From an uncultured Collinsella sp. (GTDB lineage: Bacteria > Actinomycetota > Coriobacteriia > Coriobacteriales > Coriobacteriaceae): a stretch of 64,000 nucleotides of DNA. Positions 1 through 8,555 of this stretch are shown here, in pieces. Each line of letters begins with the position of its first letter. The stretch's first letter is position 1. The notes under the pieces are model-generated. The model was not told where the DNA came from. It saw only the letters and a program-made list of their open reading frames with translations, and did not search any database. Location: the NCBI GenBank assembly GCA_900752215.1, contig CAADUO010000011.1, positions 11,562-75,561 of the forward strand. The letters are read 5' to 3'. Position numbers and translations under genes: made by a program.

Positions 1-119
1 GTATCGATAAAACGCCGCTTGAACATAGTGCCGACGTTGCGCGCGAGCGTTGATTTACCCGCGCCCAAAAAGCCGATAAAGAAGATATGGTCGCAGCCGT
101 GTTTAGTGTGCTGGGACAT
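1..119 (-). CDS. aroK: Shikimate kinase, N-terminal part (cut by window edge)
   Basis: Only the first 39 codons are present. They contain a Walker A P-loop, GFLGAGKST, at about residues 16-24, preceded by a hydrophobic strand, which is the typical opening of shikimate kinase (ATP-dependent 3-phosphorylation of shikimate on the way to chorismate). The ATG at 119 lies 9 bases downstream of the stop of the yqeG-like gene, so it is probably the last visible member of the alaS-ruvX-mltG-yqeG run. Another small P-loop kinase cannot be excluded from this fragment, but the HIFFIGFLGAGKST context fits shikimate kinase best. Confidence 0.8.
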   Translation of the reverse strand, partial: MSQHTKHGCDHIFFIGFLGAGKSTLARNVGTMFKRRFID

Positions 120-127
120 AGCGAGAC

Positions 128-625
128 CTATTCCTCGCAGGGAAGGTCGCGCAGGGCCCGGCGCTCAAAGATACGGAAGATCTGCGTATACCACAGGTCC
201 TGCGTCGCCTGCGGCTTTACCAGGATGGTATCGACGCCGGCGAAGTTACCGCTCCACACGTCCGTGTAGAGCTGATCACCGATCAGCACCGCCTCGTCGG
301 CCGTGGCGCCGAGGCGCTTAAGACCCGCCTTGAGAGCAAACGGCGCCGGCTTCATGGCGTGGCTGATGGACTCGAGTCCCAGCTCGCGTGCAGAGCTCAT
401 GACCTGGTCGCGATGCCAGTTGTTGGACACCATGCACAGCTTGAAGCCTTTGGCGCGGGCGGCGTCAAGCCAAGCGGAAACCGCGGCGGGAACCTGCTCG
501 GTGTCGCGCGGCACCAGGGTGTTATCGCGATCGAGCAGAATGGCGCGTTTGCCGTCGGCCCACAGGGTATCGAGGTCGATGCGATCGACCGAGGAAACGT
601 ATCGTTTGGGGCTAAAAATCCTCAT
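128..625 (-). CDS. yqeG: YqeG-family HAD IIIA-type phosphatase
   Basis: 165 residues when started at the ATG at 625. HAD motif I, DRDNT, lies at residues 32-36, a lone Ser in VSNNW fits motif II, and IGDQLYTD fits the acidic motif III/IV. This matches the short YqeG family, which in many Gram-positives sits near aroE/aroK, yqeH or ruvX-like genes. The physiological substrate is not established. The start was chosen because the reading frame further upstream lies inside mltG and has no family similarity. The gene begins one base after the mltG stop codon, so the two are probably translationally coupled. Confidence 0.88.
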   Translation of the reverse strand: MRIFSPKRYVSSVDRIDLDTLWADGKRAILLDRDNTLVPRDTEQVPAAVSAWLDAARAKGFKLCMVSNNWHRDQVMSSARELGLESISHAMKPAPFALKAGLKRLGATADEAVLIGDQLYTDVWSGNFAGVDTILVKPQATQDLWYTQIFRIFERRALRDLPCEE

Positions 626-626
626 G

Positions 627-2060
627 CTAATTCCAAGACTGTTGATGCTCTTCGTAGGTTTGCGAGAAGTACTCCTCGTCCTGCGTAATGTAGAAATACA
701 GGTCATCGGAGTCGGTCGGCTCAAGCGTGGCCTTGAGTGCCTCGAGCGACGGAGAGCAGATGGGCGTGGGTGGCAGACCCTCGTGCTTATAGGTGTTATA
801 CGGACTATCGCTCTGCAGGTCGTCGGCGGTAACCTCGCCACCGGTGACATACATCATGGTCGCATCGCTGTTGAGATAGCGCAAACCATCGAGCTTGCCG
901 GCAAGGCGGTTGTAGAAGACCGAGGCCACGTGCGCACGCTGATCGGCGTTGAGGCCCTCGCGCTCAACGATAGAGGCCAAATTGACGATGTCGTAGTCGG
1001 ACATCTCCACACCGTAGCGCTCCTTGATCTTGGCTTCGCAGCTCGCAAAGTCAAGCGACTTATACTCGGTCTTAAACTGATCGAGCATAGCGCGAATCAC
1101 GTCATCGGCCGTCGGCGAATCGCCCAACGAATAAGTCTTGGGGAACAAGAAACCCTCAAGCGAGTCATTGGCGGCGCCCTTAAGGAAGCTATAGTCGTCC
1201 ACGTAGTTGGAGGCCTTGGCCTGGTTGAGGAAGTCTTCCTTAGAGATGCTGTCGTAGGCCTGGGCCACACGGTCGGCGACTTGATCGACCGTTAGGCCCT
1301 CAGGGATAGTCAGCGCATTGGAGCCCGCGTTGGGGCCTTCCATGAGCTGCTGAACCACCTTAGTCGCGTCCATGAGCGTGTTGAACGAGTAGGTGCCAGG
1401 CTTAAGCGACATATCGGCGTTGAGCTTTTTCACCGCCGCATAGTAATCCTTGGGATTTTCGACGATATGGTTCTCGGAAAGTATCGAGGCGATCGTATCG
1501 CCCGATGCACCGTCGGGAATGGTTACCGTAACCTGCTGACCAGCCGTGACCTTCGTATCCCCACCGGCAAAGAAGCCCTTGACGGCCGGCACAACAAAGA
1601 AAGCGATCGCAGCAAGCGCAAGCACCGCCACCACAACGCCGATGATCATGGGAACCGGAGAGCTCTTCTTTTGAGAACCGCGACGAGTATGCGTGTTGTA
1701 GCTCGAGCGGGTCGCCGGAGCAACGCCATGCGAACCGCGAGCGTGATGCGAATGCGATTGGGGGGCCTGCGTTCGCTGGGTAGGTGCCTGCTGCTTAAAG
1801 CGGGTACCGCCTGCAGGCTGGGCCGTACGAGCAGCGGGCTGCTGAGCCGCGTGAGAAGCCGGATGCTGAACCGAACGAGCAGAAGGCTGCTGACCCGTCC
1901 GTTGAACAGGATGGGCCGAACGAGAGAAGGACTGCACCGGGCGCGCGGCAGACTGAGCCGCGCGCTGCGTCGGCTGTGCTGGACGCTGGCCAGGCTGGGC
2001 AGGGCGTGGCGCAGGCTGTCGTGTACGATTCGGCTGGCGCGGATCGAAAGCGCTAGACAT
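627..2060 (-). CDS. mltG: Endolytic murein transglycosylase MltG (YceG-like)
   Basis: 477 residues. MltG cleaves nascent peptidoglycan strands in the membrane and is thought to set glycan chain ends. Residues 1-135 are a low-complexity cytoplasmic region rich in Gln, Ala, Pro and Arg. One membrane segment follows at about 137-160. The extracellular part has a LysM-like subdomain (about 175-250) and the YceG catalytic domain with ASIVERE at 362-368, where Glu366 aligns with the catalytic Glu of E. coli MltG, and SPYNTY...GLPPTPI near the C-terminus. The start overlaps the 3' end of ruvX by 8 bases. The long N-terminal extension is unusual compared with the E. coli enzyme. Confidence 0.93.
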   Translation of the reverse strand: MSSAFDPRQPNRTRQPAPRPAQPGQRPAQPTQRAAQSAARPVQSFSRSAHPVQRTGQQPSARSVQHPASHAAQQPAARTAQPAGGTRFKQQAPTQRTQAPQSHSHHARGSHGVAPATRSSYNTHTRRGSQKKSSPVPMIIGVVVAVLALAAIAFFVVPAVKGFFAGGDTKVTAGQQVTVTIPDGASGDTIASILSENHIVENPKDYYAAVKKLNADMSLKPGTYSFNTLMDATKVVQQLMEGPNAGSNALTIPEGLTVDQVADRVAQAYDSISKEDFLNQAKASNYVDDYSFLKGAANDSLEGFLFPKTYSLGDSPTADDVIRAMLDQFKTEYKSLDFASCEAKIKERYGVEMSDYDIVNLASIVEREGLNADQRAHVASVFYNRLAGKLDGLRYLNSDATMMYVTGGEVTADDLQSDSPYNTYKHEGLPPTPICSPSLEALKATLEPTDSDDLYFYITQDEEYFSQTYEEHQQSWN

Positions 2061-2481
2061 GCGAAACCTCCTCGTTTTTGCGATCGAGCCACGTCTGCAA
2101 GAACAGGCTGGCGGCGATCATGTCAATCTTGCCCCTCATCTGCTTTTCGTTGAGTCCCTGCTCGCGCAGGATACGCTTGGCCTCTTGCGAGGACAGGCGC
2201 TCGTCCTCAAACTCCAGCGGAAGATCGAGCTCGTCGGCGATCTTTTGCGCTACGGCGGCAACGCGCTCGGCCTGGGGGCCGGGCTCGCCGGCCATGGTCA
2301 GGGGACGCCCGCTCACCAAGATGTCGGGCTCATAGTCCTCGACCAGGTAACGAAACGTCTTGGCCATACCGGTAACCTCGGCGGCCGGGAGCACCTTGAC
2401 GGGCATCGCCATCTTGCCATCACGGCTCGAGACGGCGATGCCGATCCTGGTCTCCCCTATGTCCAGCGCGAGCGCGACCAC
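2053..2481 (-). CDS. ruvX: RuvX/YqgF-type RNase H-fold nuclease
   Basis: 142 residues. The RNase H-like fold starts with ALDIGETRIG, whose Asp7 is the first metal ligand, followed by RPLTMAGEPGPQ and DERLSSQEA, which carry the conserved YqgF signatures. The family is annotated as Holliday-junction resolvase and also acts in pre-16S rRNA 5' maturation; the sequence does not say which role dominates here. The start is GTG at 2481, 9 bases after alaS stops, with no strong ribosome binding site, which suggests coupling to alaS. The alaS-ruvX-mltG order is common in Gram-positives. Confidence 0.93.
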   Translation of the reverse strand: MVALALDIGETRIGIAVSSRDGKMAMPVKVLPAAEVTGMAKTFRYLVEDYEPDILVSGRPLTMAGEPGPQAERVAAVAQKIADELDLPLEFEDERLSSQEAKRILREQGLNEKQMRGKIDMIAASLFLQTWLDRKNEEVSHV

Positions 2482-2490
2482 AGCGACTAC

Positions 2491-5148
2491 TTAGGCACCG
2501 AGCGCGGTCTTGGCGGCCGCGAGGGCATCGGCGATACCGGCGGCGTTCTTGCCACCGGCCTGGGCCATGTTGGGACGGCCGCCACCGCGACCGTCGACCA
2601 GGCCCGCAATCTGCTTAATCACGTTGCCGGCGTGGAAACCGGCCTTCACGGCGTCGTCGGAACCGGCGGCGAGCAACGCAGGCGTGCCCTTCTCGGTCAC
2701 GCTGGCAACGACGCAGGCGACAGGGCCGGCGACCTTCTGGTGCACGGTATCCCAGACGTTGCGCAGGTCAGCGGCCTCAAGGCCCTGGAGCTCAGCGACG
2801 ACGAGCTTATAGCCGTCGAGCTCGACGGCACCCTCGATGGCGCTGGAGATAGCGTCGGAGGAACCACCGGTCAGCGCCTTCTTGAGCTTGTTAGACGTCT
2901 CGCGCAGCTCGGCCTGCAGGTTCTCCACACGAGCGGGAACCTCGTCAACGCGGCACTTGAGCGCAGCGGCAGCGGCGTCAACAAGTGCCAGGCGGTCGGC
3001 CATGTAATCGAGAGCGCCCTTGGAGGTCACGGCCTCGATACGGCGGACGTTCGAGCCCGTGGAGGACTCGGAGATAATCTTGAACAGGCCGATCTCGGCA
3101 GTGTTGGTAGCATGCGTACCACCGCAGAGCTCGCGGGAGAACGGCTGGTCCTCGGCGCCCACGGAAACGACGCGGACGACGTCGCCATACTTCTCGCCAA
3201 ACAGGGCGACGGCGCCGGCGGCCTTGGCCTCGTCGATGCCCATGACGCGGGTCACGACCGGCTTAGATGCAAAGATCTGCTGGTTGACCAGATCCTCGAC
3301 AGCCTTGAGCTGCTCGGAGGACAGGGCCTCAAAGTGCGTGAAGTCAAAGCGCAGGTGCTCGGGCGTCACCAGCGAGCCAGCCTGGGAGACATGCTCGCCC
3401 AGGACCTGCTTAAGGGCGGCGTCAAGCAGGTGGGTGGCGGTGTGGTTGCGGCGCAGGAAGCCACGGCGCTCGGCGTCGAGCGCGGCGGTCACGGTAGCAC
3501 CGACGGTCAGCGTGCCCTCGGCGACGTGCGCAACGTGGGCATACAGGCCGTTGTGGTTCTTGGTATCGGAAACGGTCAGCGAAACGCCCTCGGCGGAAAA
3601 CTCGCCGGCATCGCCCTGCTGGCCGCCCATCTCGGCATAGAACGGGGTGCGGTCGAGCACAACCTCGACATCCTCGCCCGCTGCAGCGGACTCGACGGAC
3701 TCGCCGTTGCGCACGATGGCGACAACCTTGGCGCCTTCGATCACATCGTTGTCATAGCCATCGAACTCGGTCGCAGCGACCTTGTCCGAAAGCTCGACCC
3801 ACACGTCGTTGAAGCTGCCCCAGGCGTCGCCCTTGGCATTGGCGCGAGCACGGGCCTTCTGGTCCTCCATGCAAGCGGTAAAGCCGTCCATGTCGACGTC
3901 GTGGCCGGCGGTGCCGGCAATCTCGACGGTCAGGTCGATGGGGAAACCAAAGGTATCGTGCAGCTTAAAGGCGACATCGCCCGGAAGTACGGCGCCCTCG
4001 GCGAGCGCGGCCAAGGCCTCGTCCAGGTAGACGCGGCCGTTGTCGAGCGTCGTGGAGAAGCGCTCCTCCTCGGAGGCGACGATACCCTTAACGAGCGCGA
4101 CGTTCTTGAGCAGCTCGGGGTAGGCCTCGCCCATCTGAGCGTTGACCTCGTCGATGAACTTGGTCAGGAAGGCGCCCTCGATGCCCAGCAGGCGACCGTG
4201 GAACACGGCACGGCGGAGCAGGCGGCGAAGGACGTACTCGCGACCCTCGTTACCGGGAAGGATGCCGTCAGAGATCATGAAGTCGACGGCACGGGAGTGG
4301 TCGGCGATGATGCGCAGGGAGCGGCTGGCACCGGAGTAATCGTCGGCGTCATAGGTCTTGCCGCTGATCTCCTCGCCCAGCTTGATGAGGTGCTGCATCA
4401 AATCGCCGTCGTAGTTGGCGGTCTTGTGCTGCATGATGGCGGCCATGCGCTCCAGGCCCATGCCCGTATCGAGGTTGCGGTGCGGCAGCTCCGGCATGGA
4501 GCCGTCCTCCTGGCGGTCGTACTGGGTAAACACGAGGTTCCAGAACTCAAGGAAGCGGTCGCAGTCGCAGCCGGGCTTGCAGTCGGGGCTGCCGCAACCG
4601 ACCTCCTCGCCCATGTCAAAGTAGATCTCGGAGCACGGACCGCAGGGGCCGGTGGGGCCGGCGGCCCAGAAGTTGTCGTCCTCGCCCAGGCGGGAGATGT
4701 GGTCCTCGGCAACGCCCAGAGAACGCCACACGTCGTGGGTCTCGTCGTCCTCGGTAAAGACGGTAAAGTACAGGCGATCGAGCGGCAGCTTGAACTCCTT
4801 GGTGATGAGCTCGAAGGCCCAAGCGCAAGCCTGCTGCTTGGAGACGCCGCCAAAGGAGAAGTCACCGAGCATCTCGAAGAACGACAGGTGACGGCCGTCC
4901 TCGCCGATGCAGTCGATGTCGTTGGTGCGGACACACTTCTGGCAGGAGATCGCGCCGATTTCCTTCATGGTCTTCTTGCCCTGGTAGTACTCCTTAAACT
5001 GGTTCATGCCGGCGTTGGCAAGCAGCAGCGAGGGGTCGTCGGGAACAAGGGACGAAGAAGGATAGAGCTTAAGACCGCGCTCCTCAAAGAAGTTGAGGAA
5101 CTTGGAGCGGATCTCGGCCGTAGTCATTGACGGGTAGTCAGCACTCAT
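2491..5148 (-). CDS. alaS: Alanyl-tRNA synthetase
   Basis: 885 residues, normal for bacterial AlaRS. It carries the class II catalytic core at the N-terminus (TTAEIRSKFLNFFEERG, then NAGMNQFK and FLEFWNLVF), the editing domain with the HxxxH metal site NHTATH and CGGTHATNTAEIG, and the C-terminal DHHA1/C-Ala domain ending with GGGRPNMAQAGGK. The start at 5148 was preferred over an upstream in-frame start at 5238 because CCGAGGAG lies at the right distance before it and the protein then begins with the family sequence. The cysteine-rich insertion GCGSPDCKPGCDCDRF resembles that of other Gram-positive AlaRS. A terminator for the upstream gene precedes it, so alaS probably has its own promoter. 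Confidence 0.97.
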   Translation of the reverse strand: MSADYPSMTTAEIRSKFLNFFEERGLKLYPSSSLVPDDPSLLLANAGMNQFKEYYQGKKTMKEIGAISCQKCVRTNDIDCIGEDGRHLSFFEMLGDFSFGGVSKQQACAWAFELITKEFKLPLDRLYFTVFTEDDETHDVWRSLGVAEDHISRLGEDDNFWAAGPTGPCGPCSEIYFDMGEEVGCGSPDCKPGCDCDRFLEFWNLVFTQYDRQEDGSMPELPHRNLDTGMGLERMAAIMQHKTANYDGDLMQHLIKLGEEISGKTYDADDYSGASRSLRIIADHSRAVDFMISDGILPGNEGREYVLRRLLRRAVFHGRLLGIEGAFLTKFIDEVNAQMGEAYPELLKNVALVKGIVASEEERFSTTLDNGRVYLDEALAALAEGAVLPGDVAFKLHDTFGFPIDLTVEIAGTAGHDVDMDGFTACMEDQKARARANAKGDAWGSFNDVWVELSDKVAATEFDGYDNDVIEGAKVVAIVRNGESVESAAAGEDVEVVLDRTPFYAEMGGQQGDAGEFSAEGVSLTVSDTKNHNGLYAHVAHVAEGTLTVGATVTAALDAERRGFLRRNHTATHLLDAALKQVLGEHVSQAGSLVTPEHLRFDFTHFEALSSEQLKAVEDLVNQQIFASKPVVTRVMGIDEAKAAGAVALFGEKYGDVVRVVSVGAEDQPFSRELCGGTHATNTAEIGLFKIISESSTGSNVRRIEAVTSKGALDYMADRLALVDAAAAALKCRVDEVPARVENLQAELRETSNKLKKALTGGSSDAISSAIEGAVELDGYKLVVAELQGLEAADLRNVWDTVHQKVAGPVACVVASVTEKGTPALLAAGSDDAVKAGFHAGNVIKQIAGLVDGRGGGRPNMAQAGGKNAAGIADALAAAKTALGA

Positions 5149-5218
5149 AGAGGGAATCTCCTCGGTTTCACATCGAAACAGTTCAAACGTAACGATATTA
5201 CCATCCCGCCGCGCAAGT

Positions 5219-5250
5219 GCAAAAAAGAGGGCCGGCACAATGCCGGCCCT
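5219..5250 (-). terminator. Rho-independent terminator after the AI-2E-type permease gene
   Basis: On the minus strand a 9-bp perfect stem (GGGCCGGCA/TGCCGGCCC, 5229-5249) with a 3-base loop is followed by TCTTTTTT. It lies about 50 bases beyond the stop of the permease gene at 5301 and upstream of alaS, so it separates the two transcription units. Confidence 0.88.
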
Positions 5251-5300
5251 TCAGCGAAATTGCATGTTAGTGCGTATGAATGTTAACCCGAATTACCCCG

Positions 5301-6707
5301 CTAGTTGTCGTCATCGTCCATGGAGCCGTCGATGCCGGTTTTGGTGTCGTCCGAGATGGAGTCATCGTCCTTGGCGAAGGGATTCTTGAAAAAGCTCGTC
5401 GCATCGGGCTGCAGGCCCGAGAGCTTGATCCAGGGATTCTCGAGCTCGGGCTTGGGCATCGCCTGGGCCTCGGGCGCGGTCTCGTTGCCGATGAGCTCGG
5501 ACTCGTAAATGAACGTATCGTCTCCAAGCGCGTCGTAGGCGGCGACCGGGTTGCCCTCGGCATCGCGATATGGCGTGCCCTTAAATACAGCGCCGTCGTA
5601 TGCCACGAGCTGGCGACCGGTCTCGTTCTCAAAGTAGTAGACGAAAATGCCCTTGAGGGCCGCGCACAGCGGAATGGCGATGACCATGCCGATGGGACCC
5701 ATAAGTGCCGAACCAATAACGAGGGCCGTCAGGCTCATGATGGGATGCACCTGCACCGAACTCTGCATGACCTTGGGGGAAATGACGTTATCGGTGACGT
5801 TTTGAGCCACCATGGTCACAACGAGCGTCCACAACGCCAGCATGGGGCTGAACATAAAGCCGAGCACCGTGGCGATCGCCGCGCTTACCCAGGGACCGAC
5901 AACCGGGACCAAGTGCATGATGCCGGTAAAGATGGCCATGAGTGCCGCGTAGGGATGGCCAATGAGCGTAAAGCCGATAAAGGCGAGGATGCCACCGCAG
6001 ATGGACGTCACGACCATGCCGCGCATATAACCGCCGACCGAGCGCGAAAGAATCGCGACCATAAAGCGGTACGAGGTCTCTTTTTCCTGTCCGATGATGG
6101 TACAGACCTCGTGGTGCATACGGGGATAATCGCAGGCAAGCCAGTAGGCAAGCACCAAACCCAGGAAGATTACGAACAGCTGCGAGGCCGTGTTGGTAAT
6201 AAGCGGGAACACGCCGCGACCGAGCTCAGCGGCGATTTGCGATACGTACCTTGACGCCACAGTAACCAGCGAGGACAGATTATCGTCCAGGTACTCCTTG
6301 AGCGGCGTGTTGTTGAGCGTCTTAGCGTGCGAAATCATCTCGTTGAGATCACCGCCCGCAACGCGAAGCTGATCAGGCAGACGGCTCAGGACTTCCATAA
6401 TCTGACCGAGCAAAATAGGCGACAGGATGCAGACGACGCCGACGAGCACTGCCACAACCACGATCAGCGCGATGAGCGAACCGATGCCACGACCGACGCC
6501 GTGATGCTCGAGCCAGTTAGTGATCGGCGACATCACAAAAGCGATGATGGAACCGACAGCGAGAAACTCGATAACCGGCGCCAGGATACCCATAAGGTTA
6601 AAGATGACGGCTGCGATGACAATGCAGCCGACGACAGCCCAAATGCGAAGCGTCAGAATACGAGTATCGCGCAGCGTGCGGTCGGTTTGTTGGGGGTGCT
6701 CAATCAT
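5301..6707 (-). CDS. AI-2E/PerM-family membrane permease
   Basis: 468 residues with about eight hydrophobic segments and the family signature region GIMHLVPVVGPWVSA and ISPKVMQ followed by HPIMSLTALVIGSALMGPIGM. Members have been linked to autoinducer-2 export, Na+/H+ antiport or unknown small-molecule export; no substrate can be assigned here. The last 110 residues form a soluble acidic tail ending in a run of Asp, which is longer than in typical members. The start overlaps the stop of the sigma factor gene by 4 bases (ATGA), so the two are co-transcribed. A terminator follows at 5219-5250. Confidence 0.85.
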   Translation of the reverse strand: MIEHPQQTDRTLRDTRILTLRIWAVVGCIVIAAVIFNLMGILAPVIEFLAVGSIIAFVMSPITNWLEHHGVGRGIGSLIALIVVVAVLVGVVCILSPILLGQIMEVLSRLPDQLRVAGGDLNEMISHAKTLNNTPLKEYLDDNLSSLVTVASRYVSQIAAELGRGVFPLITNTASQLFVIFLGLVLAYWLACDYPRMHHEVCTIIGQEKETSYRFMVAILSRSVGGYMRGMVVTSICGGILAFIGFTLIGHPYAALMAIFTGIMHLVPVVGPWVSAAIATVLGFMFSPMLALWTLVVTMVAQNVTDNVISPKVMQSSVQVHPIMSLTALVIGSALMGPIGMVIAIPLCAALKGIFVYYFENETGRQLVAYDGAVFKGTPYRDAEGNPVAAYDALGDDTFIYESELIGNETAPEAQAMPKPELENPWIKLSGLQPDATSFFKNPFAKDDDSISDDTKTGIDGSMDDDDN

Positions 6708-7495
6708 GAACGAACCATCACTCCGTCGGGGTCGATCTTGTCCTGTATCTTCTTAAGGGTACGGCGCAGCAGGCGCGAAACCTGCACCTGCGAGATACCC
6801 AACTTCTTAGCGATCTCGATCTGGGTCATGCCCTTCACAAAGCGCAGCTCGATAACCTCACGCTCACGCGGCGAGAAATCGCGGATGGCTTCCTCGATCA
6901 CCAGGCGGTCATCGGTAAAGTCAAGCTCGTTGTCGTCATCGGCATAGCGGTCGAGAATCGAGGGGGCATCATCGGAATCGGACGCGCCAGGAGCCTCGAT
7001 GGGCACCGAGGTATAGGCCGAAGACGATTCCATGGCCTCCAGCACCTCGTCGACGGTCACACCCAGGTACTCAGCGATTTCTTCAACCTTAGGCGAGCGC
7101 TGCAGCTCGTTAGTGAGCTTGTCGGTAGCCTGGTTGACCTTGGCAGAAAGCTCCTGCAGACGGCGCGGCACGCGCACGCTCCAGCCCTTGTCGCGAAAGT
7201 GACGCTTAATCTCGCCCAGGATGGTAGGCGTGGCAAACGTCGTGAACTCGAGTCCGCGCTCGGGGTCAAAGCGGTCGATAGCTTTGAGCAAACCCAGATA
7301 GCCGACCTGCATGAGGTCGTCGAGCGGCTCGCCGCGGTTCTTAAATTTGTTGGCAAGAAACCTTACCAGGTTCATATGGGACATGACGAGCTGCTCGCGT
7401 GCGTCCGGATCACCGGTCTCTTTGTAGCGACGAAACAGCTCGCGGGTTTTCTCCTTGTCCCAAGCGGTCTTACCGCTCCGGGAACGTTCGGTCAT
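6704..7495 (-). CDS. sigB: SigB/SigF-type alternative sigma factor
   Basis: 263 residues. Region 2 contains DDLMQVGYLGLLKAIDRFDPERG and the signature GEIKRHFRDKGWSVRVPRR of the SigB/SigF/SigG group. Region 3 follows (LTNELQRSPKVEEIAEYLGV), then an acidic insertion and region 4 with a helix-turn-helix at QIEIAKKLGISQVQVSRLLRR. In other Gram-positives this group drives general stress or sporulation genes and is held by an RsbW-type anti-sigma factor. Here an RsbW-like gene lies immediately upstream with a 1-base gap, which supports a regulatory pair, but no RsbV-type anti-anti-sigma gene is visible in the window. Confidence 0.93.
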   Translation of the reverse strand: MTERSRSGKTAWDKEKTRELFRRYKETGDPDAREQLVMSHMNLVRFLANKFKNRGEPLDDLMQVGYLGLLKAIDRFDPERGLEFTTFATPTILGEIKRHFRDKGWSVRVPRRLQELSAKVNQATDKLTNELQRSPKVEEIAEYLGVTVDEVLEAMESSSAYTSVPIEAPGASDSDDAPSILDRYADDDNELDFTDDRLVIEEAIRDFSPREREVIELRFVKGMTQIEIAKKLGISQVQVSRLLRRTLKKIQDKIDPDGVMVRS

Positions 7496-7496
7496 A

Positions 7497-7874
7497 TTAG
7501 ATATCCGCCTTGAGGTCGAGGGAAAGCGTCAGGGGCGCCGCAGTCTTTTCGTAGGAATCGCACACGCTTGCCAGAATGAGCTCGGCATACACGGCAGCCT
7601 GATCATCCTCATCGACAGTCGCCTGGTCACCAAAGGTAAAGGTCATGCCCACGTGCGATTCGTCGACGTCGAATTTGATCGAAATGTCGTCAGAATCAAC
7701 GGCCGTGCAGCCAAAGATGAAAGCCTCCTCGGCAGCCATACGGATATCCTCGATGCGATCGACGGACATAGAGCACAACGCACCGACATTTGCCGCCGTC
7801 ATGCGCACAAGGCGCGCGAGACGCGGATCACCGGCAACGCTCAGCGTAATGGGGCAAGTTGCTTCGCTACTCAT
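7497..7874 (-). CDS. Degenerate RsbW-like anti-sigma protein (GHKL fold, ATP site not recognisable)
   Basis: 125 residues. The segment RIEDIRMAAEEAFIFG (40-55) aligns with the N-box of RsbW/SpoIIAB kinases (EIEDLKIAVSEACTNA), but the Mg-coordinating Asn position is Phe54. The downstream G-boxes (DxGxG and GLGL) are absent and replaced by GDQATVDEDDQAA. The length and position just before a SigB-type gene fit an anti-sigma factor that binds the sigma factor without acting as a kinase; that role is inferred. The start overlaps the DUF948 gene by 8 bases. The identification rests on the N-box alignment and on context, so a different small regulator remains possible. Confidence 0.6.
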   Translation of the reverse strand: MSSEATCPITLSVAGDPRLARLVRMTAANVGALCSMSVDRIEDIRMAAEEAFIFGCTAVDSDDISIKFDVDESHVGMTFTFGDQATVDEDDQAAVYAELILASVCDSYEKTAAPLTLSLDLKADI

Positions 7875-8460
7875 CGCAGGACTCCTCGGAGGTCTCGGCG
7901 GGCGTATAGGTGTAATACTGAGCAGGCTTGGCTACGGGCTTCTGAGCCACATCCGCACCATCGGCGGCCTCGTCCTCAGCCTCACCAATCAGAACGCGCT
8001 CGGTAGGCTGCTCGGCCTCGGTGGCGGCAGCGGCGAGCTTGCGATCGGCGTCGGCTGCAGGAGCCTTCACCTTATTGAAAAGCTTCTGCACGGCGCCAGC
8101 AGCAGAATCAGTCACGCTCGACACAGCGTTGCTTGCCTCGGCCATGGTGCCCGTGACCTCAGAGATGTCGCGAACGACCGCCTCAACCTCAACGAGGTTG
8201 GACGTCAGGGCGTCAACGGCAGTCTTGCTCGACTTAAGCAGCGGCTCCATCTGGGCAAGTGCCGGCGTAAGCTCGTCAACGGCACCATCGAGCTTTGCCA
8301 CCACAGGCTGAGCCTCGGCGATGGTGTTGTTAAGGTCGCTCACGGTCTTATCGAGCGAATCAACGACGGTGCGGGTCTTTCGCAGTGTGAGCGCGAGCTC
8401 GATAACAGCCCACACACCGGCAACGGCGAGCAGCAGCAGGGCGATTTGAATGGGACTCAT
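7867..8460 (-). CDS. DUF948 (YtxG-like) membrane-anchored protein
   Basis: 197 residues. One N-terminal membrane segment (about residues 5-22, QIALLLLAVAGVWAVIELA) is followed by a long amphipathic region (about 30-130) whose heptad-like repeats (VVDSLDKTVSDLNNTI, VVAKLDGAVDELTPAL) suggest a coiled coil, then an acidic, Pro/Thr-rich tail. This is the DUF948 architecture, reminiscent of the coiled-coil part of chemotaxis receptors but without a signalling tip. In Bacillus, YtxG is part of the SigB general stress regulon. Here it leads the sigB-like cluster and overlaps the anti-sigma-like gene. Its function is not known. Confidence 0.8.
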   Translation of the reverse strand: MSPIQIALLLLAVAGVWAVIELALTLRKTRTVVDSLDKTVSDLNNTIAEAQPVVAKLDGAVDELTPALAQMEPLLKSSKTAVDALTSNLVEVEAVVRDISEVTGTMAEASNAVSSVTDSAAGAVQKLFNKVKAPAADADRKLAAAATEAEQPTERVLIGEAEDEAADGADVAQKPVAKPAQYYTYTPAETSEESCDE

Positions 8461-8555
8461 ACAAGCCTCCCGAAGGAATCGAAATACAGACGCTGTTCAT
8501 GGTACCCCAAAGAAGGGGAAAGATACCCAAAGGGGATGTGCGAGGTGCCAATGAC

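Noticed and set aside
2059..5130. A 1023-codon open frame on the plus strand opposite alaS and ruvX
   Set aside because: It is the antisense frame of alaS, open because of high GC and codon bias; its product shows only Gly/Ala/Val/Leu-rich sequence with no known domain, while the minus strand encodes a complete AlaRS.
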